The notes under the pieces were generated by a model, which made no database searches, was not told the DNA's origin, and saw only the letters and a program-made list of their open reading frames with translations. 64,000 bases of DNA, from assembly GCA_025060325.1 (NCBI GenBank), contig JANXBW010000006.1, positions 124,001 through 188,000 on the forward strand. Direction: 5' to 3'. The position numbers were made by a program, and so were the translations under genes. How positions within the stretch are numbered: position 1 is the stretch's first letter; every line of letters starts with the position of its first letter. Shown piece after piece: positions 56,884 to 64,000 of the stretch. The stretch comes from Thermoguttaceae bacterium. GTDB taxonomy: Bacteria; Planctomycetota; Planctomycetia; Pirellulales; Thermoguttaceae.

Positions 56884-58341
56884 CTACCGGGAGGTAGCCA
56901 CTTGGGCTTGGGCCTCCAGGTAAAGGGCAAAGGCAAGTTCTTCGATCCCTCCCACCGGAGGCCAGCCGCGGTGGATCCATACGCGATACGGTAGCCGGAC
57001 GGTCTCCCCGGCAGGCAGTGTCCGCGGTTCCACCCCCGGCCAACCTACACAAAGGGGACCGTAGTGGCGGGTGAGCCAGGTGGGCGGAAAGTTTGGGTGA
57101 TCCGGGCGAACAAAAAGGGTGGCGCCACTTTCTTCGGTCCCCTCCCCAAACTGGGAAGTAAGGTCGGCCCAGCGGAGCCGAGTTTCAAGAAGGTCTTCGC
57201 TTGTCAGCCCGTCGGGGACGGTAATCTTGACGGGCCGATCAGGCCGCACACGAAAACGCATCGTCATCCCACCGTAACTTTTACCGGGAGCACCCCAAAG
57301 CGTGACGGGTTGCCCCTGCGGTTGGAAGAAAAGTTCAAAGTCAACAAAACGGCCTTTTTCCAAAGTGGGCCAGACGGTCACCCAAATGCGCTCGATCACG
57401 ACCAGGCGATCGCCCACATACCAGCCATTTTCCACCGAAAAGCGTGCACCCAGTGGGCCTGCCCATAACCCGAGCCATTGGCGAAATCGTTGACGAATAC
57501 CCCGGTCGGCCCAGAGATCGTACTCCACTCCTTCGATCTGAATATGTGGCCAGGTCCAAAAGATGCCGTGATGATGATAATGGTCCTTGGGAAAATCGTC
57601 GGTCAGGACCTCCCCGTCTAGGCCGAACACCGGGTGGATGTAACAGGCCCGGGTGCGCCGCGAATCGTTTTCGGGGACCCATCCGGCTGTTACCGGCGAA
57701 TGATTGTAAACAAGCACCGCACGATTATTTTCCCAAAGGATAAGCCGCCATTGGTCAAGCGTAAACGAAAAGCCACCTCGATCCACCTCCGGTCCTTGGG
57801 CTACTTCACTCGGGTGGGTTAGCATACGTTGTACTTGGGCGGGAGTGCCCACAGCAAAACGCCGCACCGGTATGGAGGGCTTTTCCCCGGTCTTTTCCGG
57901 CAAGCCTTGGTCTATCGAGGTTTCCCCCGTAGGTTTAGATGGAGGAATAACCGCCAAAAGCTCAAATCGGCTGCACTCTGGTTGTCCGGCGGGGCCCGCC
58001 CCAGGCAAAACCCAGCCTTTGATGGGAGGAGGTAATTCGGTAGTTCCGGAGCTTCCGGCGGAAGCATCGGCCTTTTCGGTTAATTCGACAATATCGCCCG
58101 CTTTGTACACTTCCTGCTCGCCGGGTAATTGGATGCGGATGAGAAGGGGGACCGAAGCACGAGGAACCACCACTTCCGAGGCCGGGGTCGATGGCTCTTG
58201 GCCGGCCAAAACCTGCCCGCACAAAGCGAGCATCCCAAGCCAGATAATTTGGCCCGGCAGCAGCTGGCGTCCACGGCGACCAAATACACACCGGCCTTTG
58301 CCGTCTTTGTGAACTTTTCTCAAGCCGAACTGGGTGGGCAT
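56884..58341 (-). CDS. DUF6807 (PmoA-like) secreted protein
   Basis: 485 residues with a hydrophobic signal segment after a basic stretch (IIWLGMLALCGQVLAGQEP). The C-terminal 300 residues match the DUF6807/'PmoA' group: VLVYNHSPVTAGWVPENDSR, CYIHPVFGLDGEVLTDDFP then KDHYHHHGIFWTWP, and GGMTMRFRVRPDRP. The His-rich KDHYHHHG could bind metal. Despite the family's name, relation to methane oxidation is not established. The N-terminal part (about 60-160) is less conserved and Pro-rich. Such proteins are frequent near sugar-catabolic and sulfatase genes in planctomycetes. Function unknown. Confidence 0.85.
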   Translation of the reverse strand: MPTQFGLRKVHKDGKGRCVFGRRGRQLLPGQIIWLGMLALCGQVLAGQEPSTPASEVVVPRASVPLLIRIQLPGEQEVYKAGDIVELTEKADASAGSSGTTELPPPIKGWVLPGAGPAGQPECSRFELLAVIPPSKPTGETSIDQGLPEKTGEKPSIPVRRFAVGTPAQVQRMLTHPSEVAQGPEVDRGGFSFTLDQWRLILWENNRAVLVYNHSPVTAGWVPENDSRRTRACYIHPVFGLDGEVLTDDFPKDHYHHHGIFWTWPHIQIEGVEYDLWADRGIRQRFRQWLGLWAGPLGARFSVENGWYVGDRLVVIERIWVTVWPTLEKGRFVDFELFFQPQGQPVTLWGAPGKSYGGMTMRFRVRPDRPVKITVPDGLTSEDLLETRLRWADLTSQFGEGTEESGATLFVRPDHPNFPPTWLTRHYGPLCVGWPGVEPRTLPAGETVRLPYRVWIHRGWPPVGGIEELAFALYLEAQAQVATSR

Positions 58342-58794
58342 AACTCGATCCCCGTGTTGTTTCTCTTTTGTTGCGATGGATTCCTGCAGATGTTTAAGAA
58401 ACTCGGCAAAGCAAGATGGGGCCGGGAGAGAACTCCTTGGGCCGGCCGTTAGGCAGGTTTATTCCGACTGGGTGGAGGTGCCCACTCGATCCGGATTTCC
58501 CAGTCGGGATGTCTCGAGGCTTGCGAGGCTCTTCCGCTGGGTCGCAATACTTCCCGTGCCGGCGTCAACCGGCCTTTGTAAAAATATAAAGGGATTCATG
58601 TACCGGCCGGTTGGCTTCGTATCAGCGGAGCCCTCTTAACGCCTCCTGGGGACTTATCCCTTTTGTCGGTGATGCCAACCCGTGGACTAATCCTTGCGGA
58701 AATTACCCTTTGCGGCTTGCGGCTTTGCCGGGGTAAACAGCGGGAAGCTGGGACTCCCCATTTGTGTTAAAGGACTATTAGTATCAAGGACCAG
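58342..58794. other. Gap without recognised gene
   Basis: No gene supported. It contains AAAAATATAAAGG near 58579, an AT-rich box that may belong to a promoter. It lies between the DUF6807 start and the transporter stop on the same strand. Confidence 0.4.
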
Positions 58795-59991
58795 TTAGCC
58801 CGCCACTTGTCCCTTGAAAACAACGGCCATAGCCACCAGGCAAATGGCAAGGATTGCTGCCGGAACAATCCACACTCGCCGCCAGACAAATTGCTCCCCC
58901 ACTTTGGCCCGATCCATGACCGCACCTGCTAACTGCGTCCCCAGGAATAGGCCTACACCGGTGGTGGCTACGAAGATTAGCGCCTGCATCGAGCTGCGGA
59001 TGGCTTCCTCCGCCACCGCGTTAGCGTACATTTGGCCAGCAATCATGAAAAACACGTAGGCTAGTCCATGGAAGGCCTGAATCACGGCCACCAATAGCCG
59101 CGGCTTACCCAAGATGTACACGATATAAAGCACAAGCCAGCTAAGAAGCCCCACCACCAATGTCCACTTGTAACCAAGCACCTCCGGTTTAACCACCGTG
59201 CCCAGCAGGAACCAAGTAGCTAGTGCCTGCACAGCCTGGGCAATGGCCATGATGCCGGGCACGTTCTGCGCTGCGATCCCAATGTCCTGCATAAAGCGGG
59301 CCGACCCAAGGAAGTAAAATTGCATCATTCCGGCAGCTGCCAAAGACACAATGAAGAAGAGGAGAAAATCGGCAGATTCCAGCTTGGAAAGTGCAGCGAG
59401 GATCGGTACCTCACCAGTTCGTGCTGGCTCGTTTGTCGGCAAAAAGGCAGCGCACACGAGGGCCATCACGATTGCCAGGACGCCGCCAAAAATTAGGCAG
59501 TCTCGGCCCTCCCGTTCTGTCTTAAAGACCCAGCGCCAACCTGTCAACACATAGCCGATTAGTGCCCAGGCCACAGGTGCCCACAGAAACACAAGTGCCT
59601 GGGTCCCAGCGTCCTTGACGTTGACAAACAGGATCGCGTTGACAAGTGGCAAAGTAGCTGCGTAAAAAGTCGATTGAGCAAGCATTACCCAAAACAGCGG
59701 CCAAAAGGTGCGGATGTTAGCCGCCGCTAAGAGAAAAACACCAGTTGCCAGCTGACAGCCAGCTAAGATCCATTTGATGGGCAGGTAAGCGTCGGCGAGA
59801 GCTCCGGAGATCAGCGGGGCATAAATGCAGGCGAGGGGCAAGGTGGCATAAATCCAACCGGTTTGTTTACCGGACATCTTTAGCGGGCCTAAAAGCCGTG
59901 CCGCCAACACCGGCGCCCACGCACCCCAGATAGCGTACTCAAGAAACATCGCGGCACTTAAGGCCAAGTAAAGGTCCCAGCTGACCGTCAC
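58795..59991 (-). CDS. MFS transporter, nucleoside/oligosaccharide symporter type
   Basis: 398 residues, almost entirely hydrophobic with about 12 predicted membrane helices (for example YLALSAAMFLEYAIWGAWAP, FLLFFIVSLAAAGMMQFYFL, VFFMIAGQMYANAVAEEAIR). The N-terminal FLEYAIWGAWAPVLAARL resembles NupG/LacY-type nucleoside:H+ symporters, and PLISGALADAYLPIKWILAG is a loop 2-3-like motif. The cargo may be a nucleoside or sugar. GTG 59991 is the start. It follows no clear operon partner; DUF6807 downstream on the same strand suggests catabolic uptake, which is inference. Confidence 0.88.
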   Translation of the reverse strand: MTVSWDLYLALSAAMFLEYAIWGAWAPVLAARLLGPLKMSGKQTGWIYATLPLACIYAPLISGALADAYLPIKWILAGCQLATGVFLLAAANIRTFWPLFWVMLAQSTFYAATLPLVNAILFVNVKDAGTQALVFLWAPVAWALIGYVLTGWRWVFKTEREGRDCLIFGGVLAIVMALVCAAFLPTNEPARTGEVPILAALSKLESADFLLFFIVSLAAAGMMQFYFLGSARFMQDIGIAAQNVPGIMAIAQAVQALATWFLLGTVVKPEVLGYKWTLVVGLLSWLVLYIVYILGKPRLLVAVIQAFHGLAYVFFMIAGQMYANAVAEEAIRSSMQALIFVATTGVGLFLGTQLAGAVMDRAKVGEQFVWRRVWIVPAAILAICLVAMAVVFKGQVAG

Positions 59992-61151
59992 GGCTTTTCT
60001 CCCCGTACCCAGAAGGTGCCTTTGCTACCAGTAACCCAAGACTGATATCCGCCGGCCATGCCCAGGTAAGGCCGGCCTTTCCTCCCGAGAAAGGCTGGGT
60101 TGATCTTGGTCTCGAGCTTAGGCCTTGTCAAGCCGTTGGCCCCTTGGACTAACGGTGCTGCTTAACCGGCCGGTTGTTTAGCTCCTTGAGCGGGAGGCAA
60201 AATCCCGTCCACATCTGGGGTGCAAATTGATTCCCGAGCCCCAACAGGGGAGTAGCGATCCAAGCGAAAAAAGGGTTTTCATTAATCTGCCGGTAAGCCC
60301 TGTCCGGGGGCGCAAGCTGAAATTGGCCTTCCACGCTTTACCGACAAGTTACCCGGCGTGGCAAAAGTGCAGAAAGTGACGCCCTCAATCTCCGGCTCGA
60401 TCGGGCAATTCTTCCGTATGACACGCTTCTCTTGCGGGATGGCCACGGGGGAGTGCTGCGGGTTTGCTACTTGCTTGATCTCAGCCGGCTAGTTGCGAGG
60501 ATGGCCCCGGCTGGCCGCATAAGGTTGACCTCGTTTCGCAAACCTATGGCATGGGGGGAGAGGCCTCCGGAGCTGCCGCCACGCCAGACCCCCAATTTGG
60601 CGGCCCAGTACCTCTCGACAGTCGGCCGACTTGATTTGTCCGGATGGAAGCAGCCTACCGCCTACAGGTAGATGCGCAGGTCGAAGCAGTGTGTCCGCGA
60701 TAGCCGGACCGTCCCGCCTTCCAGCGATCTTGGTCAACGATTGGCTTTGCAGGATGTCGCGCGGGTATTAATCGGCCAAGTTGACACCGGTTCCCCCGCG
60801 GACTGGGCCGGGATCTTGGGTGGTTGGGGAAAAGTTTTGCCCAGCCCGGGCTAGCTAAAGTTCAAAGCGGAGTATTCACACTTAAGATTGCAAGTTGGTT
60901 CCAAAAGGGGGCGGTCGCGTAAGAACCAATGCCGAGAACTTCCGAGTTTAACTCCCCCTGCCCGGCGTGGCTAACCTTGTTGCCGTTGTCCTATTTGCCG
61001 TATGGTCTGCCCAATAAACCGCCGAGAGTGCAAGGGGTCTTCCCAAGTTTGTTGTTAGGGCCAACACCATGTCAGGCAAAGCGAGAGTTAGAATAAAGCG
61101 AAAATAGGGGATCTTAGCTAATTAGGGTGTTTTCGAAAGAGGTGCCAACTC
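59992..61151. other. 1.2 kb gap with decayed coding fragments
   Basis: No intact gene. On the minus strand 60149-60334 reads FQLAPPDRAYRQINENPFFA, which weakly recalls the YRxIxENPF segment of YfbK-type von Willebrand proteins. On the plus strand a PDZ-like fragment lies at 60672-60854 (listed separately). The rest shows nothing I can support. The pattern suggests old genes decaying. Confidence 0.4.
60672..60854 (+). pseudogene. PDZ-domain-like fragment
   Basis: The frame reads LALQDVARVLIGQVDTGSPA, then DWAGILGGWG. This matches the core of a PDZ domain of HtrA/DegP type (carboxylate loop, 'V-x-x-GSPA-x-x-AGL-x-x-GD'), but the Gly-Asp end is lost and the frame stops at once. There is no ribosome site and no protease domain. 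It is probably the remnant of a PDZ protein; the likeness rests on about 30 residues. Confidence 0.35.
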
Positions 61152-61493
61152 GTGACAGCCGAATGGGTTCAGGTCCTTACCACAACGGATCGGCGCGAAC
61201 TTGCGGAAACTATTGCCCGGCAACTGGTGGAGAAGCGGTTGGCTGCCTGTGTACAGATCGTGGGCCCCATCCTCAGTATCTACCGCTGGCAGGGCGCAAT
61301 TGAGCAGGCTGAGGAGTGGCAATGCCTTATCAAAACCCAAGCCCGGTTAGTGGACGAAGTCGACCGGGAGATTCGGCGTCTGCATACCTACCAGGTACCA
61401 GAGATTGTGGTCACCCCCATCGTGGCCGGAAGCCGGGACTATCTGGAGTGGATCGTCCAAGAAACCAGTCCGCCGGAGCGGGCCGCCGATTAG
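61152..61493 (+). CDS. cutA: Divalent-cation tolerance protein CutA
   Basis: Small trimeric cytoplasmic protein linked to copper and other metal tolerance. The 113 residues cover the whole family: QVLTTTDRRELAETIARQLV, EKRLAACVQIVGPILSIYRW and EEWQCLIKTQARLVDEVDRE, with HTYQVPEIVVTPIVAGSRDY near the end. The conserved Cys in RLAACV is present. GTG 61152 has AGAGG nine bases upstream. It is convergent with argS, 94 bases apart. CutA's precise biochemical role is debated. Confidence 0.95.
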   Translation: MTAEWVQVLTTTDRRELAETIARQLVEKRLAACVQIVGPILSIYRWQGAIEQAEEWQCLIKTQARLVDEVDREIRRLHTYQVPEIVVTPIVAGSRDYLEWIVQETSPPERAAD

Positions 61494-61586
61494 GTCCACA
61501 AGAAGGTTGCCCCAAAGCGCTAGTTTCAATCCGGAGGATGTGCCATAACTTTACGCATCGCAAAGTCGCGATCCTTGTAGACGGCA

Positions 61587-63323
61587 TTACATCCGCTCAA
61601 CGACGCCGATGCCAAGCAGTTCCAGGCCTTTCTGGATTGTTCGTGCCGTCAAATCGCACAGCAAAAGCCGGCTCTGACGAAGCTCCGGTGTTTCCGCCTG
61701 GAGCACGGGACAAGTTTCGTAAAAAGTCGAATAAAGCGTGGCCAGTTCGAATAGATAATTGGTCAACAGATTTGGGCGAAAATCCTCCAGGGCAAGATCG
61801 ATTGCTTCGGCAAACCGAAGGATCCCCAGTCCCAAACGCCGCTCCACAGTGGTCTTCAAAGTGATGCTCCCGTCACGAGCGCGGACTTCTTCCGGGGTAA
61901 GCCCGGCTTTGGCAAAAATACTTCGCACCCGGGCATAGGCATACTGCATGTACGCCCCTGTGTTACCATTCATCGCCAACATCTTGTCGAAGCTAAACAC
62001 GTAGTCGCTGGTGCGATTTTGCGACAAGTCGGCATACTTCAGAGCACCGATGCCCACGACCTCGGCAATGCGTGCTCGCTCTTCTTCGGAAAGTTCCGGG
62101 CCATTTGGTTTGGCCTCATCGTTTTGGTCAACAATTTTTCGTGCCCGGGCCACAGCTTCGTCAAGCAGTGCTTCCAGCGGCACGGTTTCGCCGGATCGCG
62201 TGCGGAACGGACGTCCGTCCTCGCCCAGTACTGTGCCAAAACTAACGTGGACCAATTTGACCTTGTCGTAACCAAGCAGGCGAGCAGCAGCAAAAAGCTG
62301 CTGGAAGTGGAGGCTTTGCCGATGATCAACGACGTAAAGGATCCAATCCGGTTGCCACGTCTCCATTCGATAAATGAGCGTCGCCAAATCGGTGGTGGCA
62401 TAGAGGAATGCCCCGTCGCGTTTACGAATAATCATTGGGGCCTTGAACCCCTCTAGGAAAATGCACACTGCCCCTTCGCTTTCCTGAGCGATGCCGCGGC
62501 GACGGAGGTCCTCCACAAGAGCCGGCAGCCGATCGTGGTAAAAGCTTTCCCCCAAGGTGTAATCGAAGGTGACGCCCAGTCGGCGGTAGATGGACTCAAT
62601 CTCCTGTAGACAGATAGGCATAAACTGCTGCCACAGCTGGCGGTTTTCTGGGTCGCCGGCATGAAGTTTGGCTGTCTCCGTCTGCACCGCCTGGGCCACA
62701 GCGGGGTCTTTTTCCGCCAGTTCGTTGACAAGCCGATAAAGCCGGCCCAGCTCGCCCAGGGGATCCTTTTCGAAGTTGGTCCGATCGGCAAAATGCCGCC
62801 AGCCGTAGATGATCATGCCAAACTGTGTGCCCCAGTCACCGATGTGGTTGTCGCTAATTACTCGGTGGCCCACAAACCGGAGCATCCGGCAAATGGCATC
62901 GCCGATTACAGTAGACCGAATATGGCCCACATGCATGGGCTTGGCGACATTGGGAGCAGAGTAATCGACGACAAAGGTCTCGGTCTGTTGACGAAGCGGT
63001 ATCCCGAGGCGGGGATCGTGAACCGATTGCGTTAGCCGAGCCTCCAAAACCTCGTCGCGAATACGCATGTTGATAAAGCCCGGGCCGGCTATTTCCAACC
63101 GGTCACACAAATCGCCCAGCTCGGTGCGGGCAAGAAGTTCGTGGGCTAATTGGCGGGGTGATCGGGCAAAACGCTTGGCCAAGCACATTGCCAAGTTGGC
63201 TTGATAGTCGCCGTATTCCGGCGATTGAGCCGGCCGGACTTGATCAATCCACCGCTTGGGGTCCTCTCCTAGGGACTCCAGACTAACGGCAAACCGAGCC
63301 CGTAACTCTGTCAGAAGACTCAT
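61587..63323 (-). CDS. argS: Arginyl-tRNA synthetase
   Basis: Class I synthetase that charges tRNA-Arg. 578 residues, normal for bacteria. The N-terminal Add-1 domain (about 1-110) is followed by the HIGH-type motif SAPNVAKPMHVGHIRSTVIG (His-Val-Gly-His) and ICRMLRFVGHRVISDNHIGD. A KMSK motif is not seen, as in many ArgRS, where VFSFDKMLAMNGNTGAYMQY takes its place. The DALR-type C-terminal domain ends the protein. ATG 63323 has AGGGG six bases upstream. It starts 23 bases after the rsfS stop, so the two share a transcript. Confidence 0.97.
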   Translation of the reverse strand: MSLLTELRARFAVSLESLGEDPKRWIDQVRPAQSPEYGDYQANLAMCLAKRFARSPRQLAHELLARTELGDLCDRLEIAGPGFINMRIRDEVLEARLTQSVHDPRLGIPLRQQTETFVVDYSAPNVAKPMHVGHIRSTVIGDAICRMLRFVGHRVISDNHIGDWGTQFGMIIYGWRHFADRTNFEKDPLGELGRLYRLVNELAEKDPAVAQAVQTETAKLHAGDPENRQLWQQFMPICLQEIESIYRRLGVTFDYTLGESFYHDRLPALVEDLRRRGIAQESEGAVCIFLEGFKAPMIIRKRDGAFLYATTDLATLIYRMETWQPDWILYVVDHRQSLHFQQLFAAARLLGYDKVKLVHVSFGTVLGEDGRPFRTRSGETVPLEALLDEAVARARKIVDQNDEAKPNGPELSEEERARIAEVVGIGALKYADLSQNRTSDYVFSFDKMLAMNGNTGAYMQYAYARVRSIFAKAGLTPEEVRARDGSITLKTTVERRLGLGILRFAEAIDLALEDFRPNLLTNYLFELATLYSTFYETCPVLQAETPELRQSRLLLCDLTARTIQKGLELLGIGVVERM

Positions 63324-63346
63324 CGCCAACCCCTACCGATGTTGAC

Positions 63347-63790
63347 TTACAAGGCTTCCTCCCCCGGTTGCGGAGGGGGAGCATCCGGCTGGCCAGCTTC
63401 GAAAGGTACCGGCGTTGCATCACTCCAGAGATCCTCCAGGGCGTAGTAGGCGCGGGTTTCTGGCTCAAAGAGGTGGATGATCACGTCGCCATAGTCCAGG
63501 AGGATCCACCGGCTGTCGGCTTCCCCTTCGATTCCCAGCCGAATGGCACCCGTCTCTTGGGTCAACACACGATCGATTTCGTCGGCCATCGCACGAAGCT
63601 GGCGGCGACTTGTACCGGAGACGATGACGAAATAGTCGAAAAGATCGCTTACCTGCCGCATGTCCAGGATCACGATGTGCTGGCCGCGACAATCAGCTGC
63701 CGCTTGTGCTGCCAGATAAGCTCTTTGACGCGAAAGATCCTTTTCCGCCGATGACCAGGTCCTAGAGGCTCGCCCAACTTCAGGCGCCAC
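63347..63790 (-). CDS. rsfS: Ribosomal silencing factor RsfS
   Basis: Binds ribosomal protein uL14 and blocks joining of subunits when nutrients are low. The conserved core spans about residues 30-130: DCRGQHIVILDMRQVSDLFD, YFVIVSGTSRRQLRAMADEI, and RWILLDYGDVIIHLFEPETR followed by AYYALEDLWSDA. A Pro-rich tail of about 15 residues follows. I chose GTG 63790, preceded by a strong GGGGAGGAG; the open frame to 63943 adds 51 unlikely residues. It is the first visible gene of a unit with argS; nadD, often upstream of rsfS, would lie outside the window if present. Confidence 0.93.
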   Translation of the reverse strand: MAPEVGRASRTWSSAEKDLSRQRAYLAAQAAADCRGQHIVILDMRQVSDLFDYFVIVSGTSRRQLRAMADEIDRVLTQETGAIRLGIEGEADSRWILLDYGDVIIHLFEPETRAYYALEDLWSDATPVPFEAGQPDAPPPQPGEEAL

Positions 63791-64000
63791 TCTCGATTGC
63801 TCCTCCCCGCAAAGGGTGATGATGTTGACTGCCGACCGCGGCCTACTTCTCCGGTCATTAGCTAGTGAAAAACCCGCCACCTTGGGCTTTCCGCACGCCC
63901 ACCAACAGCCCGAGTTGACTTCCGCCTTTAGAGCCGGTGCCACGGAAACGACCGTGGCGGATACGACAGGTCACTTTGGGACTTTTACCCCCCCTCTTGC

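Noticed and set aside
1-64000. GTTGAC as a set of -35 promoter boxes or FtsK-orienting sites
   Set aside because: Most copies lie inside genes with no matching -10 box, and the two orientations are evenly mixed along the window.
1-64000. tRNA, rRNA, tmRNA, RNase P RNA or CRISPR arrays
   Set aside because: No T-loop, conserved RNA core or regularly spaced repeat was seen by eye; a covariance-model search would be decisive.

Overview
The window looks like a chromosomal segment of a planctomycete (phylum Planctomycetota). It carries several families typical of that group: a sulfatase with the C-x-P-x-R maturation motif, a DUF1570-type secreted metalloprotease-like protein, prenyltransferase/squalene-oxidase repeat proteins, an NPCBM-type protein, a DUF6807 (PmoA-like) protein and an FHA-cyclase. 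Base composition is moderately GC-rich. I call 35 protein genes covering about 75% of the window. No rRNA, tRNA, CRISPR array or intact insertion sequence was seen. Gene starts often lack a strong Shine-Dalgarno site, so several starts are judgement calls and are flagged.

Layout. 0-3.2 kb: nucleotide-sugar genes (3' part of a UDP-sugar dehydrogenase, a sugar epimerase and a second, convergent epimerase-like protein whose catalytic Lys is replaced). 3.3-6.6 kb: two MoeA paralogues, the downstream one fused to a periplasmic-binding-like domain. 6.9-12.7 kb: a minus-strand sugar block (secreted glycosidase-like protein, an L-arabinokinase-like GHMP kinase, an inositol-monophosphatase-family phosphatase, galT). 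13.3-15.0 kb: primary-type sigma factor. 16.1-26 kb: secreted or membrane-anchored proteins (DUF1570, two alpha/alpha-toroid repeat proteins, NPCBM protein, a third helical-barrel-like protein). 26.5-30.4 kb: housekeeping genes thrS, cmk and plsC. 30.7-34 kb: a 1130-residue secreted glycosidase-like protein. 34.3-37.3 kb: ispA-dxs isoprenoid pair. 37.3-40.2 kb: a long gene-poor stretch with decayed coding blocks. 40.2-45 kb: a 1610-residue UvrD-like helicase, followed by a convergent gene of unknown function. 46-50.8 kb: FHA-cyclase, sulfatase, HEAT/TPR protein. 51.3-56.2 kb: an M14 carboxypeptidase-like gene frameshifted at its catalytic Glu, an OB-HD nuclease-like protein, a secreted PD-(D/E)XK-like glycine-zipper protein, and a small membrane protein. 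56.9-60 kb: DUF6807 protein and an MFS transporter. 61-64 kb: cutA, argS and rsfS.

How the genes fit together. The housekeeping pairs are conventional: ispA feeds dxs-pathway isoprenoids, rsfS precedes argS in one transcription unit, and thrS, cmk and plsC run together. The sugar block suggests phosphorylation of a galactose- or arabinose-type sugar and uridylyl transfer by GalT. The most promising undescribed candidates are the giant stand-alone SF1 helicase beside a gene graveyard, the secreted nuclease-like glycine-zipper protein, and a roughly three-fold excess of the hexamer GTTGAC/GTCAAC spread over genes and gaps on both strands.
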